Shown: positions 1 through 8,060 of the stretch, one piece after another
How the letters are laid out: each line of letters starts with the position of its first letter
How positions within the stretch are numbered: position 1 is the stretch's first letter
Assembly (NCBI GenBank): GCA_009663005.1
Contig: CM018893.1
Span: forward strand, 5,246,773 to 5,256,772
From: Actinidia chinensis
Taxonomy: Eukaryota; Streptophyta; Magnoliopsida; Ericales; Actinidiaceae
Length of the DNA: 10,000 bases
Reading direction: 5' to 3'
Notes under the pieces: model-generated
Told to the model about the DNA's origin: nothing
Databases searched by the model: none
What the model saw: the letters and a program-made list of their open reading frames with translations, nothing else
Position numbers and translations under genes: made by a program

Positions 1-310
1 AAGCCATTCCAAAGTCCGCTTATTAATTGCTTGGTTTTCCGTTCCGCGTGTCCGGTTGATGAATTTATTTCCTTATTTGGAAACAACACGTGAAGGCAGC
101 GTGACAAATTATTCTTTTTCACGTGCTACACCCCATGATCTTAAGACACATATGTGTGTAGCTATGACTGTACATGAAAAATGGATGCATTTTTTGGGGT
201 TAATTACACGCAAACCCTATCAGCTATTCGATTAATATCACTTTACCCCTTCAACATCAAATACGCTAACATTTGGCCTTCCTTCGATTTATGATTGTAT
301 CATTTTCAAC
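1..310. other. Flanking AT-rich plant DNA, no gene seen
   Basis: There is no coding signal: no open frame resembles a known protein and there are no splice-like exon patterns. The only structure noted is a pair of CACGTG (G-box core) hexamers at 87-92 and 120-125. Together they form an 8-base inverted pair, CACGTGAA at 87-94 and TTCACGTG at 118-125. G-boxes bind bZIP and bHLH factors in plant promoters, but no downstream gene is visible, so function is unsupported. Confidence 0.5.
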
Positions 311-527
311 CATGGACGGAGTCAGAACTTAAGTTCAGTGGAATCAAAATTGTCAGAACTTATATTTTACGGGGTCAAAACTATAAAATTTATAGAATTT
401 ATGACATACTACTATTTTTTTGTGAAGTTAAAATTATATGTATGATAAATTATATTATGAATAATATTGTATTTTTTTTTCAGTGGGATCAATTGACCAC
501 ACTTGTCCTATAGTAGCTCCGCCCATG
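311..527. mobile_element. Candidate small non-autonomous element with short terminal inverted repeats
   Basis: A 217-bp AT-rich segment is bounded by CATGGACGGAG at 311-321 and CTCCGCCCATG at 517-527, which are inverted copies with one mismatch in 11. Inside, TTCAGTGG(A/G)ATCAA occurs as a direct repeat near each end (334-347 and 479-492), and GTCAGAACTTA occurs twice (321-331, 352-362). No clear target-site duplication is visible in the flanks and there is no credible protein. The ends resemble GGCGGAG-type ends I associate with common dispersed plant repeats, but I cannot name the family. It could also be a fragment of a larger element. The open frame across it (295-513) is low-complexity and is not called as a gene. 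Confidence 0.35.
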
Positions 528-995
528 CTTTCATCACTTCTAGAAGGAAAATGACAATAGAAGTAAAACTTCTTGTGCAATATTAGCATTGAGTTCTATC
601 AAAATTTAATTTAAACAATCAAATTTTATTTTTAATAATTTGGAACTACGAAATCTACAAGATGACCAAAACGAATATAAAAAAAATGATCAGTGGAGGA
701 ATCTATTCACTAAAAGAGAATCATAAAGGTGTTGAATGGTAATACCATAAAAAGCCATGTCGAGAATCTAGAAAGATCCGTTACTCAAACTCATAGCGGA
801 GGCAGATAAAAGGAAACAAGTGCATAATGGTTAGGGTAACCACTAAAAAAACCCATTAATGGAATTAAAGGTTGTATGAATCAACATATGCAACGACTTT
901 TCCTATTTCTTTGTCCCGAGGAAACCCTAGTGTTCATTGAGCAACACTTGATTATTCAACCTAGGTGTGCAAAAAAACTGCAACCCCCTCAAACA
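528..995. other. Intergenic AT-rich DNA, nothing recognised
   Basis: This stretch contains only short, AT-rich open frames with no recognisable domain and no RNA gene. A 64-residue frame starting at 876 has no domain signature and runs into the repeat-like segment that follows, so it is not called. Confidence 0.4.
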
Positions 996-1202
996 GTGGT
1001 GGACGCAAGAATTACGCCTAGAGGAGTTAAATTATACATTTTTAATGTACATTTTGGTAAAAATATTTAGGAGGACCAATTATGTATAATCAATAGAAAA
1101 ATAGTCAAAAATTAAAAAAATTAAAAAAATTAAAATTTTTAATTTTTGTTTTATTTTTAAAATATTTGGAGGGGGGACGTGGCTGCCTGATGCCCGCCCG
1201 TG
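996..1202. repeat. Possible degraded relative of the 311-527 element
   Basis: The segment begins with GTGGTGGACGCAAGAATTA and ends with GCCCGCCCGTG. This loosely echoes the left (TGGACGGAGTCAGAACTTA) and right (CCGCCCATG) ends of the 311-527 element, with a similar length of about 207 bp. Its centre holds a perfect AT-rich palindrome (1125-1147: 11-base arms AAAAATTAAAA with a one-base spacer). Inverted matching of its own two ends is poor, so this rests on resemblance only. The retrotransposon LTR starts nine bases after it. Confidence 0.2.
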
Positions 1203-1405
1203 CTCTTCAAATGTAACAATGGTTTTAATTTTTATTATTATAACATTTTGGGGGCATTGCTTTTATGTATGAGTTTAAATTGAAACGATTCATGACTTGT
1301 GGGATTAAATTAAAGAGGACATTTAAATTGAGATGATATAATGTAATTAGAAGTTGGAGGGGCTAAAAGGTGATTTCTTCCAAAACTATTAAAATCCGTT
1401 CTTTC

Positions 1406-1417
1406 CGCCGAAAGGCG
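1406..1417 (+). repeat. GC-rich mini hairpin in 5' LTR (CGCC-GAAA-GGCG)
   Basis: A perfect four-base-pair stem is closed by a GAAA loop, inside an island rich in CpG in an otherwise AT-rich LTR. The 3' LTR has the same block with a longer A loop (8483-8496). Its conservation in both LTRs suggests it belongs to the original element. It lies about 150 bp upstream of the TATA candidate, so a regulatory role is possible but unshown. Confidence 0.4.
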
Positions 1418-1435
1418 TCGGCGCGAAAGAAAGTC

Positions 1436-1532
1436 CCGCCGAAAGAAAAAGGAAAGGAAAAGAAAAAGAGAAAAAGAAAAAGAAAAAAGAATTAAAATAA
1501 TAAAATAATAAAATAATAAAAAATACTATTTA
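1436..1532 (+). repeat. Purine-rich and AAAATAAT simple repeats in 5' LTR
   Basis: A GAAA/GGAAA-rich tract gives way to three exact 8-base AAAATAAT units (1494-1517). The same succession, more degenerate, occurs at 8506-8605 in the 3' LTR. This low-complexity strand creates long spurious open frames on the opposite strand, for example 8399-8827 on minus. Confidence 0.7.
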
Positions 1533-1558
1533 GATATATAAATATACTTTATAAAAAT

Positions 1559-1569
1559 CTATAAATAGG
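1559..1569 (+). promoter_or_regulatory. Candidate TATA box of the 5' LTR promoter
   Basis: CTATAAATAGG is a close match to plant TATA boxes and is followed by a purine-rich GAAGAGAAG-type stretch (1570-1640), as in many plant 5' leaders. The 3' LTR has CTATAAACTAGG at 8637-8648, disrupted by one inserted C. A start site would be expected some 30 bases downstream, near 1590-1600. A second candidate is at 1848. Confidence 0.5.
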
Positions 1570-1847
1570 GGAAGAAAGGAAGCTCGATGAAGAAGAGAAG
1601 AAGAAAAGAAGAGAAGAGAGAGAGTGAAAGAAATGGGAGGAAATTTATATAGTGTGGTTAAGTTTTGATCATGAAGATAGGGGTGCCAGATCAACGGTGA
1701 AGTGAGGATGACGTGATCAATGCAAAATTTAGTATGATGATCATGGAAGCGCACTGATCTTCATATCCGACGGTGTCAAAATTCTATTTGAGTTAAAGGG
1801 TGGGCGGTAGTTTGTTTGGGTTACTTTGGGTTTGTTGTTAATTCGCT

Positions 1848-1856
1848 TATATAAAA
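1848..1856 (+). promoter_or_regulatory. Alternative TATA-like site in 5' LTR
   Basis: TATATAAAA lies in a stretch unusually well conserved between the LTRs (CTTATATAAAATCTATTGAG occurs in both, at 1846 and in the 3' copy near 8921). It could be the true core promoter instead of the 1559 site; sequence alone does not decide. Confidence 0.35.
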
Positions 1857-2275
1857 TCTATTGAGACATTATTTTTTTGTATTAAAAAAAAATTGAAATG
1901 AAAAAAATTAGTTTGATGAGCATAATTATTGTTATGCGAAAATGAAGATAGAAATGTTGGAAATTGTATTTGGAAATATTTTGATGTTAAATCCAGATTT
2001 ATTGTCAAATAATTTAATACATAAATGCCTATGAAAATAATTGACATTAATTACATTGAAATTTTCTCTTTAATGAATTATGTTGGTTACATTGAATTAA
2101 TTGATAATGTTGATTATTTTTTTATATAGTGAAAGTGATTGTTAAATAAAAAAAAAAAAGTCAAAAAAGACATGAACTTGGGTTTAGAAAATGGAAGTGA
2201 GAATTGAGAATGAGAATTTTGTAGGAATGACACTCTAAAATATACCAGAATTAGTGGCTTAGATTAAGACAGAAT

Positions 2276-2565
2276 AAAGTCCTAATGGCAAAGATACGGA
2301 GGGAATGTTATAGCCCACGGTGTGATGAAAGTCCGAAAAGTTGACAATAAAGTCCTAGATGGCAAGATACGGAGGGAATGTATAGCCCACGTGTGAAAGT
2401 CCGGGAAATTGACAAATGAAAGTCCTAGATTGGCAACGATACGGATGGGAATGTCATATCTCACGGTAAAAGTCAGGGAAAAAAGTTGGACAAAATAAAA
2501 GGTCATAGATGGAACGATACGGACGGGAATATCATAGCCCACGGTGTGAAAGTCCGGAAGTTGAA
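2276..2565 (+). repeat. Four-copy ~70-bp tandem repeat in 5' LTR
   Basis: Units begin near 2276, 2349, 2419 and 2497, each starting AAAGTCCTAGATGGCAA or a variant. Each continues through GATACGGAGGGAATGT, ATAGCCCACGGTG and GAAAGTCCGGAAGTTGACA. Units differ mostly by one- or two-base insertions and deletions. The same four-unit array is in the 3' LTR (9341-9650), so it predates insertion of this copy. The array is followed in both LTRs by TATCTCACGTGCTTAGTGCAT. Such LTR arrays can act as enhancers in other elements; here that is only a possibility. Confidence 0.88.
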
Positions 2566-2682
2566 TGGTGTTATCTCACGTGCTTAGTGCATAATAAGAT
2601 TGGTTAGGTATTGGTCTAATGTGTTATTCTTAAATTATTGGCGTAATGCCTTGTGAGAAAAGAGAATTTTTGGAAAAACCTG

Positions 2683-2711
2683 TTGATTTGAGAAATCAAG
2701 GATTGAAATCA
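2683..2711 (+). repeat. Small inverted repeat in the LTR 3' portion
   Basis: TTGATTT (2683-2689), GAG, AAATCAA (2693-2699) forms a perfect 7-base stem, and a further AAATCAA follows at 2705-2711. The 3' LTR keeps GATTTGAGAAATC but has an insertion just before it, containing a repeat of GATTTGAGA (9767-9790). It lies in the transcribed part of the LTR if either TATA candidate is right. Confidence 0.4.
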
Positions 2712-3060
2712 AAAGTATATTTGCTCTAAATGAAGCAACCTTATTGTATCTGTTTTCTAGTATGTATGATCATGGTTTTGGCTTGAAAGCATCACGCCAT
2801 TGTTAAATCTTTTCAAGGAACTCACCTTTACTAAAAACAATGATTTTCAGGTACCGCTAGGGTTTATCGGAGTATTGAGGCATGTGGATGCCAGTTGTGC
2901 GTTTAATTTGATAAACATTTAAAGTGTAATTAGATGTTGTAATTTTATTTCCGCACTTTGATGATAAAGACAGTAGTATTTCATTATTTTTTATTGATTG
3001 TCTGCATGTGAGTTGTTGGCCTAAGGGGCGGGGTCTTGGTTTGCCGGAGCGTTGACAACA

Positions 3061-3071
3061 GGTATCAGAGC
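3061..3071 (+). promoter_or_regulatory. Primer-binding site for initiator-Met tRNA
   Basis: GGTATCAGAGC directly follows the LTR terminal CA and is complementary to the 3' end of plant initiator methionine tRNA (consensus site TGGTATCAGAGC). The expected leading T is absent or replaced by the LTR's last A. Minus-strand DNA synthesis would start here. A few bases on, AGGTTCGAATACC (3076-3088) resembles the complement of the tRNA T-arm, hinting at a longer pairing. Confidence 0.9.
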
Positions 3072-3290
3072 TCTAGGTTCGAATACCTATGAGCCGTGGG
3101 GTGGAGGTTTAGACCAACCATTTGTTTAAGTCTAAGTATTGAAAAGGGAAAGTTAGTGACATCTATGTGATAGGATAACATGAACGTAATGCTACATGTT
3201 ATTAAAGTGCTTATGGTATAGCAATGTTATACGACTAATCATAAATGAGTATGATTATCTTATTGTTTTCTGTGGACATTGGTGTAGAAC
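3072..3290 (+). other. Untranslated leader between primer-binding site and gag
   Basis: About 220 bases separate the primer-binding site from the gag start codon. The normal element would carry packaging and dimerisation signals in this zone; I cannot identify them. No reading frame here resembles a protein. Confidence 0.5.
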
Positions 3291-4626
3291 ATGCCACCAC
3301 GCAACGCAAGAGGTAGTGGAAGTCACTTACGGGAGCTCGATGGGGCACGTGGACCACGCGGGGGCTCGTAGGAAATCTCGTTGAAGGAGATGATCACCAA
3401 GAGTCGGTGAGGGAGGAGAGGGCAAGTGCTCCTGTAGAAAACTGTAGGGAGTTAATGTTGGAGGTTACTCCACCTACGGGGACTTGGGTTGGCGATGAAT
3501 TTATGCAAGGAGTTTTTACCGCCATTGAGCAAGTGGTGAGAAACACTGTGCAAACTTGCAGAGTGCCAGGTAGAAACGGCAGAAAGAAAAATGGGCTACC
3601 ACAGGCTTGAAGGCCTTTTTTCAACTACGTCCAAGTCAACGTTCAAGGGAGAACCGGATCCGTTAGTCTGCGAAGATTGGCTTGAATAAGTCACAAGAAG
3701 CGTTGGAGGATACAATCTTGGTGACTGAGGAGACTTGAGGGTGTGTTTGCATTCCTATCAACTGAGGAGATTGCTCTCAATGTGGAAAAGGGACCACGGA
3801 GGAAGTGTAGCAAAGAAGTGGAGCCTTTCAAGAAAGCTTTCCTGGATCAATATTTACGGATACGCTAAGGAGGCCCGGTAAGGATGGAGTTTATTAATTG
3901 GTTCAAGGGAGCATGCTGTGGCTCGAATATGAGGCCAAGTTTACTAGCTTGTCAAGGTTTGACAACGCATTTGTATCAACAGAAGAGGAGAATAGGAGAA
4001 GCAAAACAGTTTATGCGGGGGCTTAGGGGGACGTCCATAAGGAATAAGATTGCTGGAAATTTGATCAAATTTACTCGACTAGGTTAGCACAGCGGGCGGC
4101 CGGCCACGAGGAGACTTTTGAATGAGGACTAGGAAAAATTCAAAATCTAAGTCACAGCGTGAGGGGACTCGCAATCAGTCGGGCGAGGAGTTCTTTAAGA
4201 GCCAAGGAACATACTGCCACGCAAGCAACAGTATCCTACGAGGTCTTTACCGCCACATTTGATATCATCGGGCCAAAACATCGCGGGGGAGAGGGCCGAT
4301 TTATTGGTTTGTCATCAAGGGGGTCATACGTATAGATGGACTGCCCACTGAAAGATCCAGTTAGCGGCCGTCGCAGCAGGGGGGAAAAATCTCACACTCC
4401 AGGCACAGGGCTAATCAATAGTCATGGGGGCGGCCACCTACATGCTATACGGTTGTGGTCAGGTGGGGTTCGGGTCATATCAATCGACAGTGCACGCAGA
4501 GGAGAACAGTCAGGGAGCTACGGTTTCGATCGCAACACCACTCGGGTAGTTCACGCCTCGAGGGCTACTCCAGCATTTACATCAGACAGACTTACTATCA
4601 GTTCCACGATCACAGGCTGCTTGTAG
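3291..4626 (+). pseudogene. gag: Broken gag (capsid/nucleocapsid) of the chromovirus
   Basis: Gag forms the virus-like particle and packages the RNA. The ATG at 3291 begins MPPRNARGSG, a typical start for plant chromovirus Gag, but that frame stops at 3369. Recognisable pieces continue in shifting frames: VENCRELMLEVTPPTGTW (around 3437), LQLRPS and KGEPDP-like coding near 3620-3660, MEFINWFKG (3884) and KQFMRGLRGTSIRNKIAGN (around 4003), which fit the retrotransposon Gag core domain. A CCHC zinc knuckle is split by a frameshift: CHQGGH-type coding near 4311-4329, then MDCPLKDP from 4336. Many in-frame stops and shifts prevent a full product. The frame following the knuckle is a serine/glycine/arginine-rich linker leading to protease. 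Confidence 0.85.
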
Positions 4627-4719
4627 ATCAGCAGGGTTAGAGGACACAAGGACGGGGTTTACGCGCTATAACATCAGCAGCTGAGACCGCAGGACTAGCT
4701 GGACAGCAGGAGCAAACAA

Positions 4720-5038
4720 TTGGATACCTCATTGTGCGAGGACTTTAATTATGTTAATTCGTGGGCTCGTGTTCGCTCGACCAGGGAGCATTCACATTTA
4801 TTCATCTCCTCATTTTTTGGCTTTGGCCGGGGATTAGAGATTGATGTAGTAGATTCAGTTGCTTATGTTAGACACTCCAGGTGGGGGGAGATCGACTTGA
4901 AGAGAGTTTGTAATCTTGTTGAGGTTGAGATAGCTGATCGACGTTTCGTGTTTGATTTTATTGTATTTAGACATGATTCGTTTTTGACGTATCCTGGTAT
5001 GGATTGGTTGACCAGATATGGGCAAAATAGACTGTGTC
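4720..5038 (+). pseudogene. Broken aspartic protease domain of pol
   Basis: The protease matures Gag-Pol. One open stretch reads LEIDVVDSVAYV, then GEIDLKRVCNLVEVEIADRR, and ends GMDWLTRYG, the usual exit from a chromovirus protease. The catalytic Asp-x-Gly-Ala survives as D-Q-G-A at 4779-4790, but in another frame from the rest. The active site is therefore separated from its domain by indels on both sides. The stop after 5038 lies in a T-rich insertion-prone stretch. It is one part of the Gag-Pol polyprotein. Confidence 0.82.
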
Positions 5039-5227
5039 CGACACCGTGTTAAAAAACCTTTTTTTGGTTGTTTTTTTGTTTTTTTTACACATGCAGAGAG
5101 ACGCTTTTAAATTAATGGGAGGATCGACGGTGGTGGTTTTGTTCCCTTTTCGTTTACTGAGGTGCGTAGGCAAGGGGATTTGAAATGTTCTTTTCTCGGC
5201 GTGCTTAGTCGATGAGGGGTAGCGTCG
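5039..5227 (+). pseudogene. Protease-RT linker, rich in T homopolymers
   Basis: This covers the spacer between protease and reverse transcriptase. Runs of seven to eight T at 5058-5090 interrupt what should be ordinary coding sequence. Downstream codons give a hydrophobic, unrecognisable peptide and then a stop. Short pieces resembling the usual linker (for example VPF and LTEVR in alternative frames near 5140-5170) suggest the region is orthologous but scrambled by indels. Confidence 0.5.
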
Positions 5228-5960
5228 TTGTGTGGCCTTGCCAGGGTTGTCTGTGAATTTTTAAGATGTCTTTCCAGAGGATTTGCTGGAGTTAGTTTAC
5301 CACCTCATCGGGAGATTGAATTCTCCATTGATTTATACCGGGATACTGACGCCCATATCGGTACACCGTTATCAGTTTGCAACCGGCAGAGTGCAAGAAC
5401 TGTAAGTTCAGATTCAAGAGATTTTATGAATAAGGCTTTATCCGACCTAGCGCATCCACCATGGGGAGCTTCGGCTTATTTGCTAAGAGGTAAGAGAAGG
5501 ATGGATCACTTAGCATGTGCGTTAGATATTGGAGGATGAAATCGTTTGTGTGACTTGGTGTGACAATAAAGAAACCAAGTTATCACTTCCGAGGAGGATC
5601 GAAGACTGTTTGACCACTTGAAAGGTTCGAGCTGTTTCTTCGAAGATGATTTAAGATCGGGTTATAATCAATGGCGGATGATCAAAGAGGAAGATAGATA
5701 TTGCCGAGACGGCTTCTGTTCGCTCACGCTATGGGCATTATGGTTTCTGTGATGCTGTTTGGTCATTACGATGTGCCAGAGCTTTCATGGATTTGATGAA
5801 TAGTTATCTTCAATCCATTCTTGACCGTTTTGTGGCGTATAGTGGACGACATCTTGATCTATGGCCCATCGGTTGAGTCACATGAGGAGCAGTGAGGATA
5901 GTGGTTGCAGCTTTGCGAGAACTCACGTGTATGCTAAGCTTAGCAAATGAGAGTAGTTTT
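5228..5960 (+). pseudogene. Broken reverse transcriptase domain of pol
   Basis: RT copies the element RNA into DNA. The N-terminal block LPPHREIEFSIDL is readable at about 5300-5340 and PPWGAS at about 5456. A clean fragment at 5606-5749 carries LFDHLKGSS and DDLRSGYNQW, with the first catalytic aspartate at 5648-5650. The active-site motif remains as I-V-D-D-I-L-I-Y (5839-5862; aspartates 5845-5850), where the Ty3/gypsy norm is FVDD or YVDD, but its frame stops at 5893. The thumb continues as KFLG-like coding near 5975. At least six frame changes separate these blocks, so no enzyme can be made from this copy as read. Confidence 0.88.
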
Positions 5961-5996
5961 GGTTACCTGAGGTATAAAATTCTTAGGTCAGTTGTG

Positions 5997-6668
5997 TCGG
6001 GGAGTGGAGTAGCGTTGGATTCATCAAAGATGGAGGCGGCAGAGTGATAGTGATGAATGGGAACGACCGAAGACCGTTATTGAAATTCGTAGTTTCTTGA
6101 GTCTAGCTGGTTACTACGGCGTTTGTAGATGACTTTTCAAGATTAGCGGCCCACCAATGACTGACTTACGAGAAAGGGAATTCGTTTTGTTGGACGATGG
6201 TGCGAGCATTCTTTTAAAGAGCGTAAGAAAGAAGAATTCGACACCAATTTTGTTATACCCGAGCGGAGGGTTGGGGTTTATTATACAGTGTATTCGATGC
6301 TTCACGTGATGGTTGGGTTGGTGTTGGGCAGTTGGGTAAAGTAATGAGTATGTTTCGTCAGTTAAAAGACGCACACGAACAAAATTATCCCCGACCATGA
6401 CTTGGAAACTTGCGGCCGTTATTTTGCTTTAAAGGAGTTGAAGGCATATTACTTGTACGGGAGAGCGGTTTGAAATGTTTTCAGACAACAAGAGTTTGAA
6501 GTAATTGTTCAATAGAAGGACTTGAACTTGAGGCAACGGCGTTGGAGGAGTACATGGAGACTATGACTTCGATTTAAAATATCATCCGGAAAGGCTACGT
6601 GTGGCCGAACTGCAACTTAGTAGGAAATCGCCTGGGTTGCTTGGTGTTTGGCGAGCATTCCATCCATG
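5997..6668 (+). pseudogene. Broken RT connection and RNase H domain of pol
   Basis: RNase H removes the RNA strand during reverse transcription. The connection starts SGSGVALDSSKMEAA (5997) and includes EIRSFLSLAGYY (6082-6117), typical of gypsy elements. The RNase H residues are visible in separate frames: DASRDG (aspartate at 6296-6298), HDLE (glutamate at 6405-6407) and SDNKSLK (aspartate at 6484-6486) followed by a stop. The C-terminal signature YDFDLKYHPE starts at 6562 and leads through LSRKS to a stop at 6667. All key acidic residues except the last are identified, but four or more frameshifts break the domain. Confidence 0.85.
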
Positions 6669-6949
6669 AGTGGCAAAAGCTTCAAGATATCGGTTGTGGA
6701 GGATGATTTACTTCTCGGCGAGACGAAAAAGTCTGCTACTGCTACATGTTCAATTTGTCTACAAGCCATCAAATCATATGAGTAGGGTTCATTGAGGCAC
6801 AAAGCAGAGGTGGAGGGCAAAAAGACTATTTGCGACCGCATGCTAGAAATGTAGGTCCAACAGATTGGTTTTACATGAGGATCAGAGTTTTGAGATAAGT
6901 TCTAGATTGTTTGTGCCATTGTCTAGTAGAAACGATTGTTCTTAATGAG
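6669..6949 (+). pseudogene. RNase H-integrase linker, poorly conserved
   Basis: No domain is expected in this spacer. Fragments of coding texture are present but no motif is certain. It contains open frames on the opposite strand that are shadows, not genes. Confidence 0.45.
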
Positions 6950-8060
6950 TTTCATCATTCACGGACTTGTAGTTCATCAGGAAGGGACAAAGATGTATCA
7001 TGATTTGTCGCCAATTTTGGTGGAGACGAATGAAGAAAGAAAAGAAAGATGGTGCTTTATTCGTTTTCGAGGTGTTTAATTGTCAGCAAAGTGAAAGCGA
7101 ACACCAGAACGCAGCAGGTTTGCTACAACCATTACCAGTTTGAGAGTGGAAATGGGGAGCACATCACTGAATTTGGATTTGTTACGGTTGCCTAGATCCA
7201 TGAGAGAGGGCATCATAGATGATGATGATGTCGTTTGGGTCATAGTGGATCGTTTGACAAAATCAGCGCATTTTCTCCCATCCGGTTGTTCAAATTCGGG
7301 GCAGAGGAATCTTGGTGTCTTTAGTTCGAGAGAGCGTTTTATGACTTCATGGGGTACGGTATCTATCGTTCGGATAAGGATCCGCGTTTTACATCGCTCG
7401 TTGGAAGGGGATTGCAATCTGCACTAGAATCAGATTTGAGGGCTTAGCACGGCGTTTCATCTCAGAACTGACGGACAGTCGAGCGTACGATTCAGATTTT
7501 GGAAGGACATTGCTCGAGCAACGTACTTGATTTTGGGGGATCATGGGAGGATATCTACATTTGGTTAGAACGTCGCATTATAACAATAGTTATCAGGCGA
7601 GCATCGGTATGGCATTTTTTAGGAATTATACGGAAAGACCATGTAGGCACCCGGTGTGTTGGACCAACAGTTGGAGAGGCAGTACTGCAAAGTCAGAATG
7701 GTTCGTGATACGGACCGGAGAAAGAAGGTGTGGTATGATTAGAAAACGTTTTACTCACGGCACCAAGTCGTCAAAAGAGTTTTGCTGATCGGAGAAACGC
7801 CATTTGGAGTTGTGTTGGGGAATCACGTTTTCTTGAGGGATTTCACCTAAGAGGGGTTTGATGCGCTTATTTTTAAGGGCGTCATAGCGGCAAGTATCAC
7901 CAAGATTCATTGGACCGTTTGAGATTCTTGATCGTATTGGGACCGTGGGACATACCGTCTTCTTGCCCTTGCCACCGAGGTTCGCCAATGTGTACAATGT
8001 GTTTCATGTTCCATGTTGCGAAAATATGAGCCCGATCCTTCTCACGTTTTGGATTGGGGA
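6950..8060 (+). pseudogene. Broken integrase domain of pol
   Basis: Integrase inserts the cDNA into the host chromosome. The zinc-binding N-terminus is present as HHSR (6953), VVHQEGTKMYHDL in another frame (around 6970-7010), and CQQSESEH (7081); the first of the two cysteines is not found in frame. The catalytic core keeps all three acidic positions in different frames: LDLL (aspartate at 7176-7178), SDKDPRFTS (aspartate at 7373-7375) and VERTIQ, where the glutamate survives next to a one-base deletion (around 7480). VWVIVDRLTKSAHFLP (7233-7280) and VLDFGGSWED are unmistakable. A clean stretch from 7888 carries SPRFIGPFEILDRIGTV and LPPRFANVYNVFHV, the GPF/Y module of Ty3/gypsy integrases. 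Confidence 0.88.

Larger units (their letters stand above)
1212..3060 (+). repeat. 5' long terminal repeat
   Basis: This 1849-bp direct repeat is matched along its length by 8294-10000. It starts TGTAAC and ends ACAACA, the usual TG...CA termini, and is immediately followed by the primer-binding site, which fixes the right end to within a base or two. The left end is inferred from the TG shared with the 3' copy (TGTAGG at 8294) and from where similarity fades; it is less certain. Internal landmarks shared with the 3' LTR include a GC-rich CCGCCGAAA-GGCGTCGGCG block (1405-1423), purine-rich tracts, a TATA candidate (1559), a second TATA-like site (1848) and a four-unit ~70-bp tandem array (2276-2565). 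It supplies the promoter and transcript ends of the element. Confidence 0.9.

Noticed and set aside
295..513. 72-residue frame in the left flank
   Set aside because: It is an AT-rich low-complexity peptide lying within the candidate inverted-repeat element, with no domain.
2282..2542. 86-residue minus-strand frame with internal repeats
   Set aside because: The peptide repeats only reflect the DNA tandem array, and the unit lengths differ by indels that break the frame between units and between LTRs.
2276..2565. CRISPR-like or satellite array
   Set aside because: The repeats are contiguous ~70-bp units without unique spacers, confined to a plant LTR and present equally in both LTRs.
3076..3088. 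Possible tRNA gene fragment (GGTTCGAATACC)
   Set aside because: There is no cloverleaf or A box in proper spacing; the sequence is explained by the tRNA primer-binding region of the retrotransposon.
4967..5173. 68-residue Lys/Thr-rich minus-strand frame
   Set aside because: It is the complement of the T-rich protease-RT linker, with no supporting motif.
7076..7417. 113-residue minus-strand frame opposite integrase
   Set aside because: It is a shadow of the + strand integrase coding, which carries recognisable VDRLTKSAHF and SDKDPRFTS motifs; the antisense peptide has no domain.
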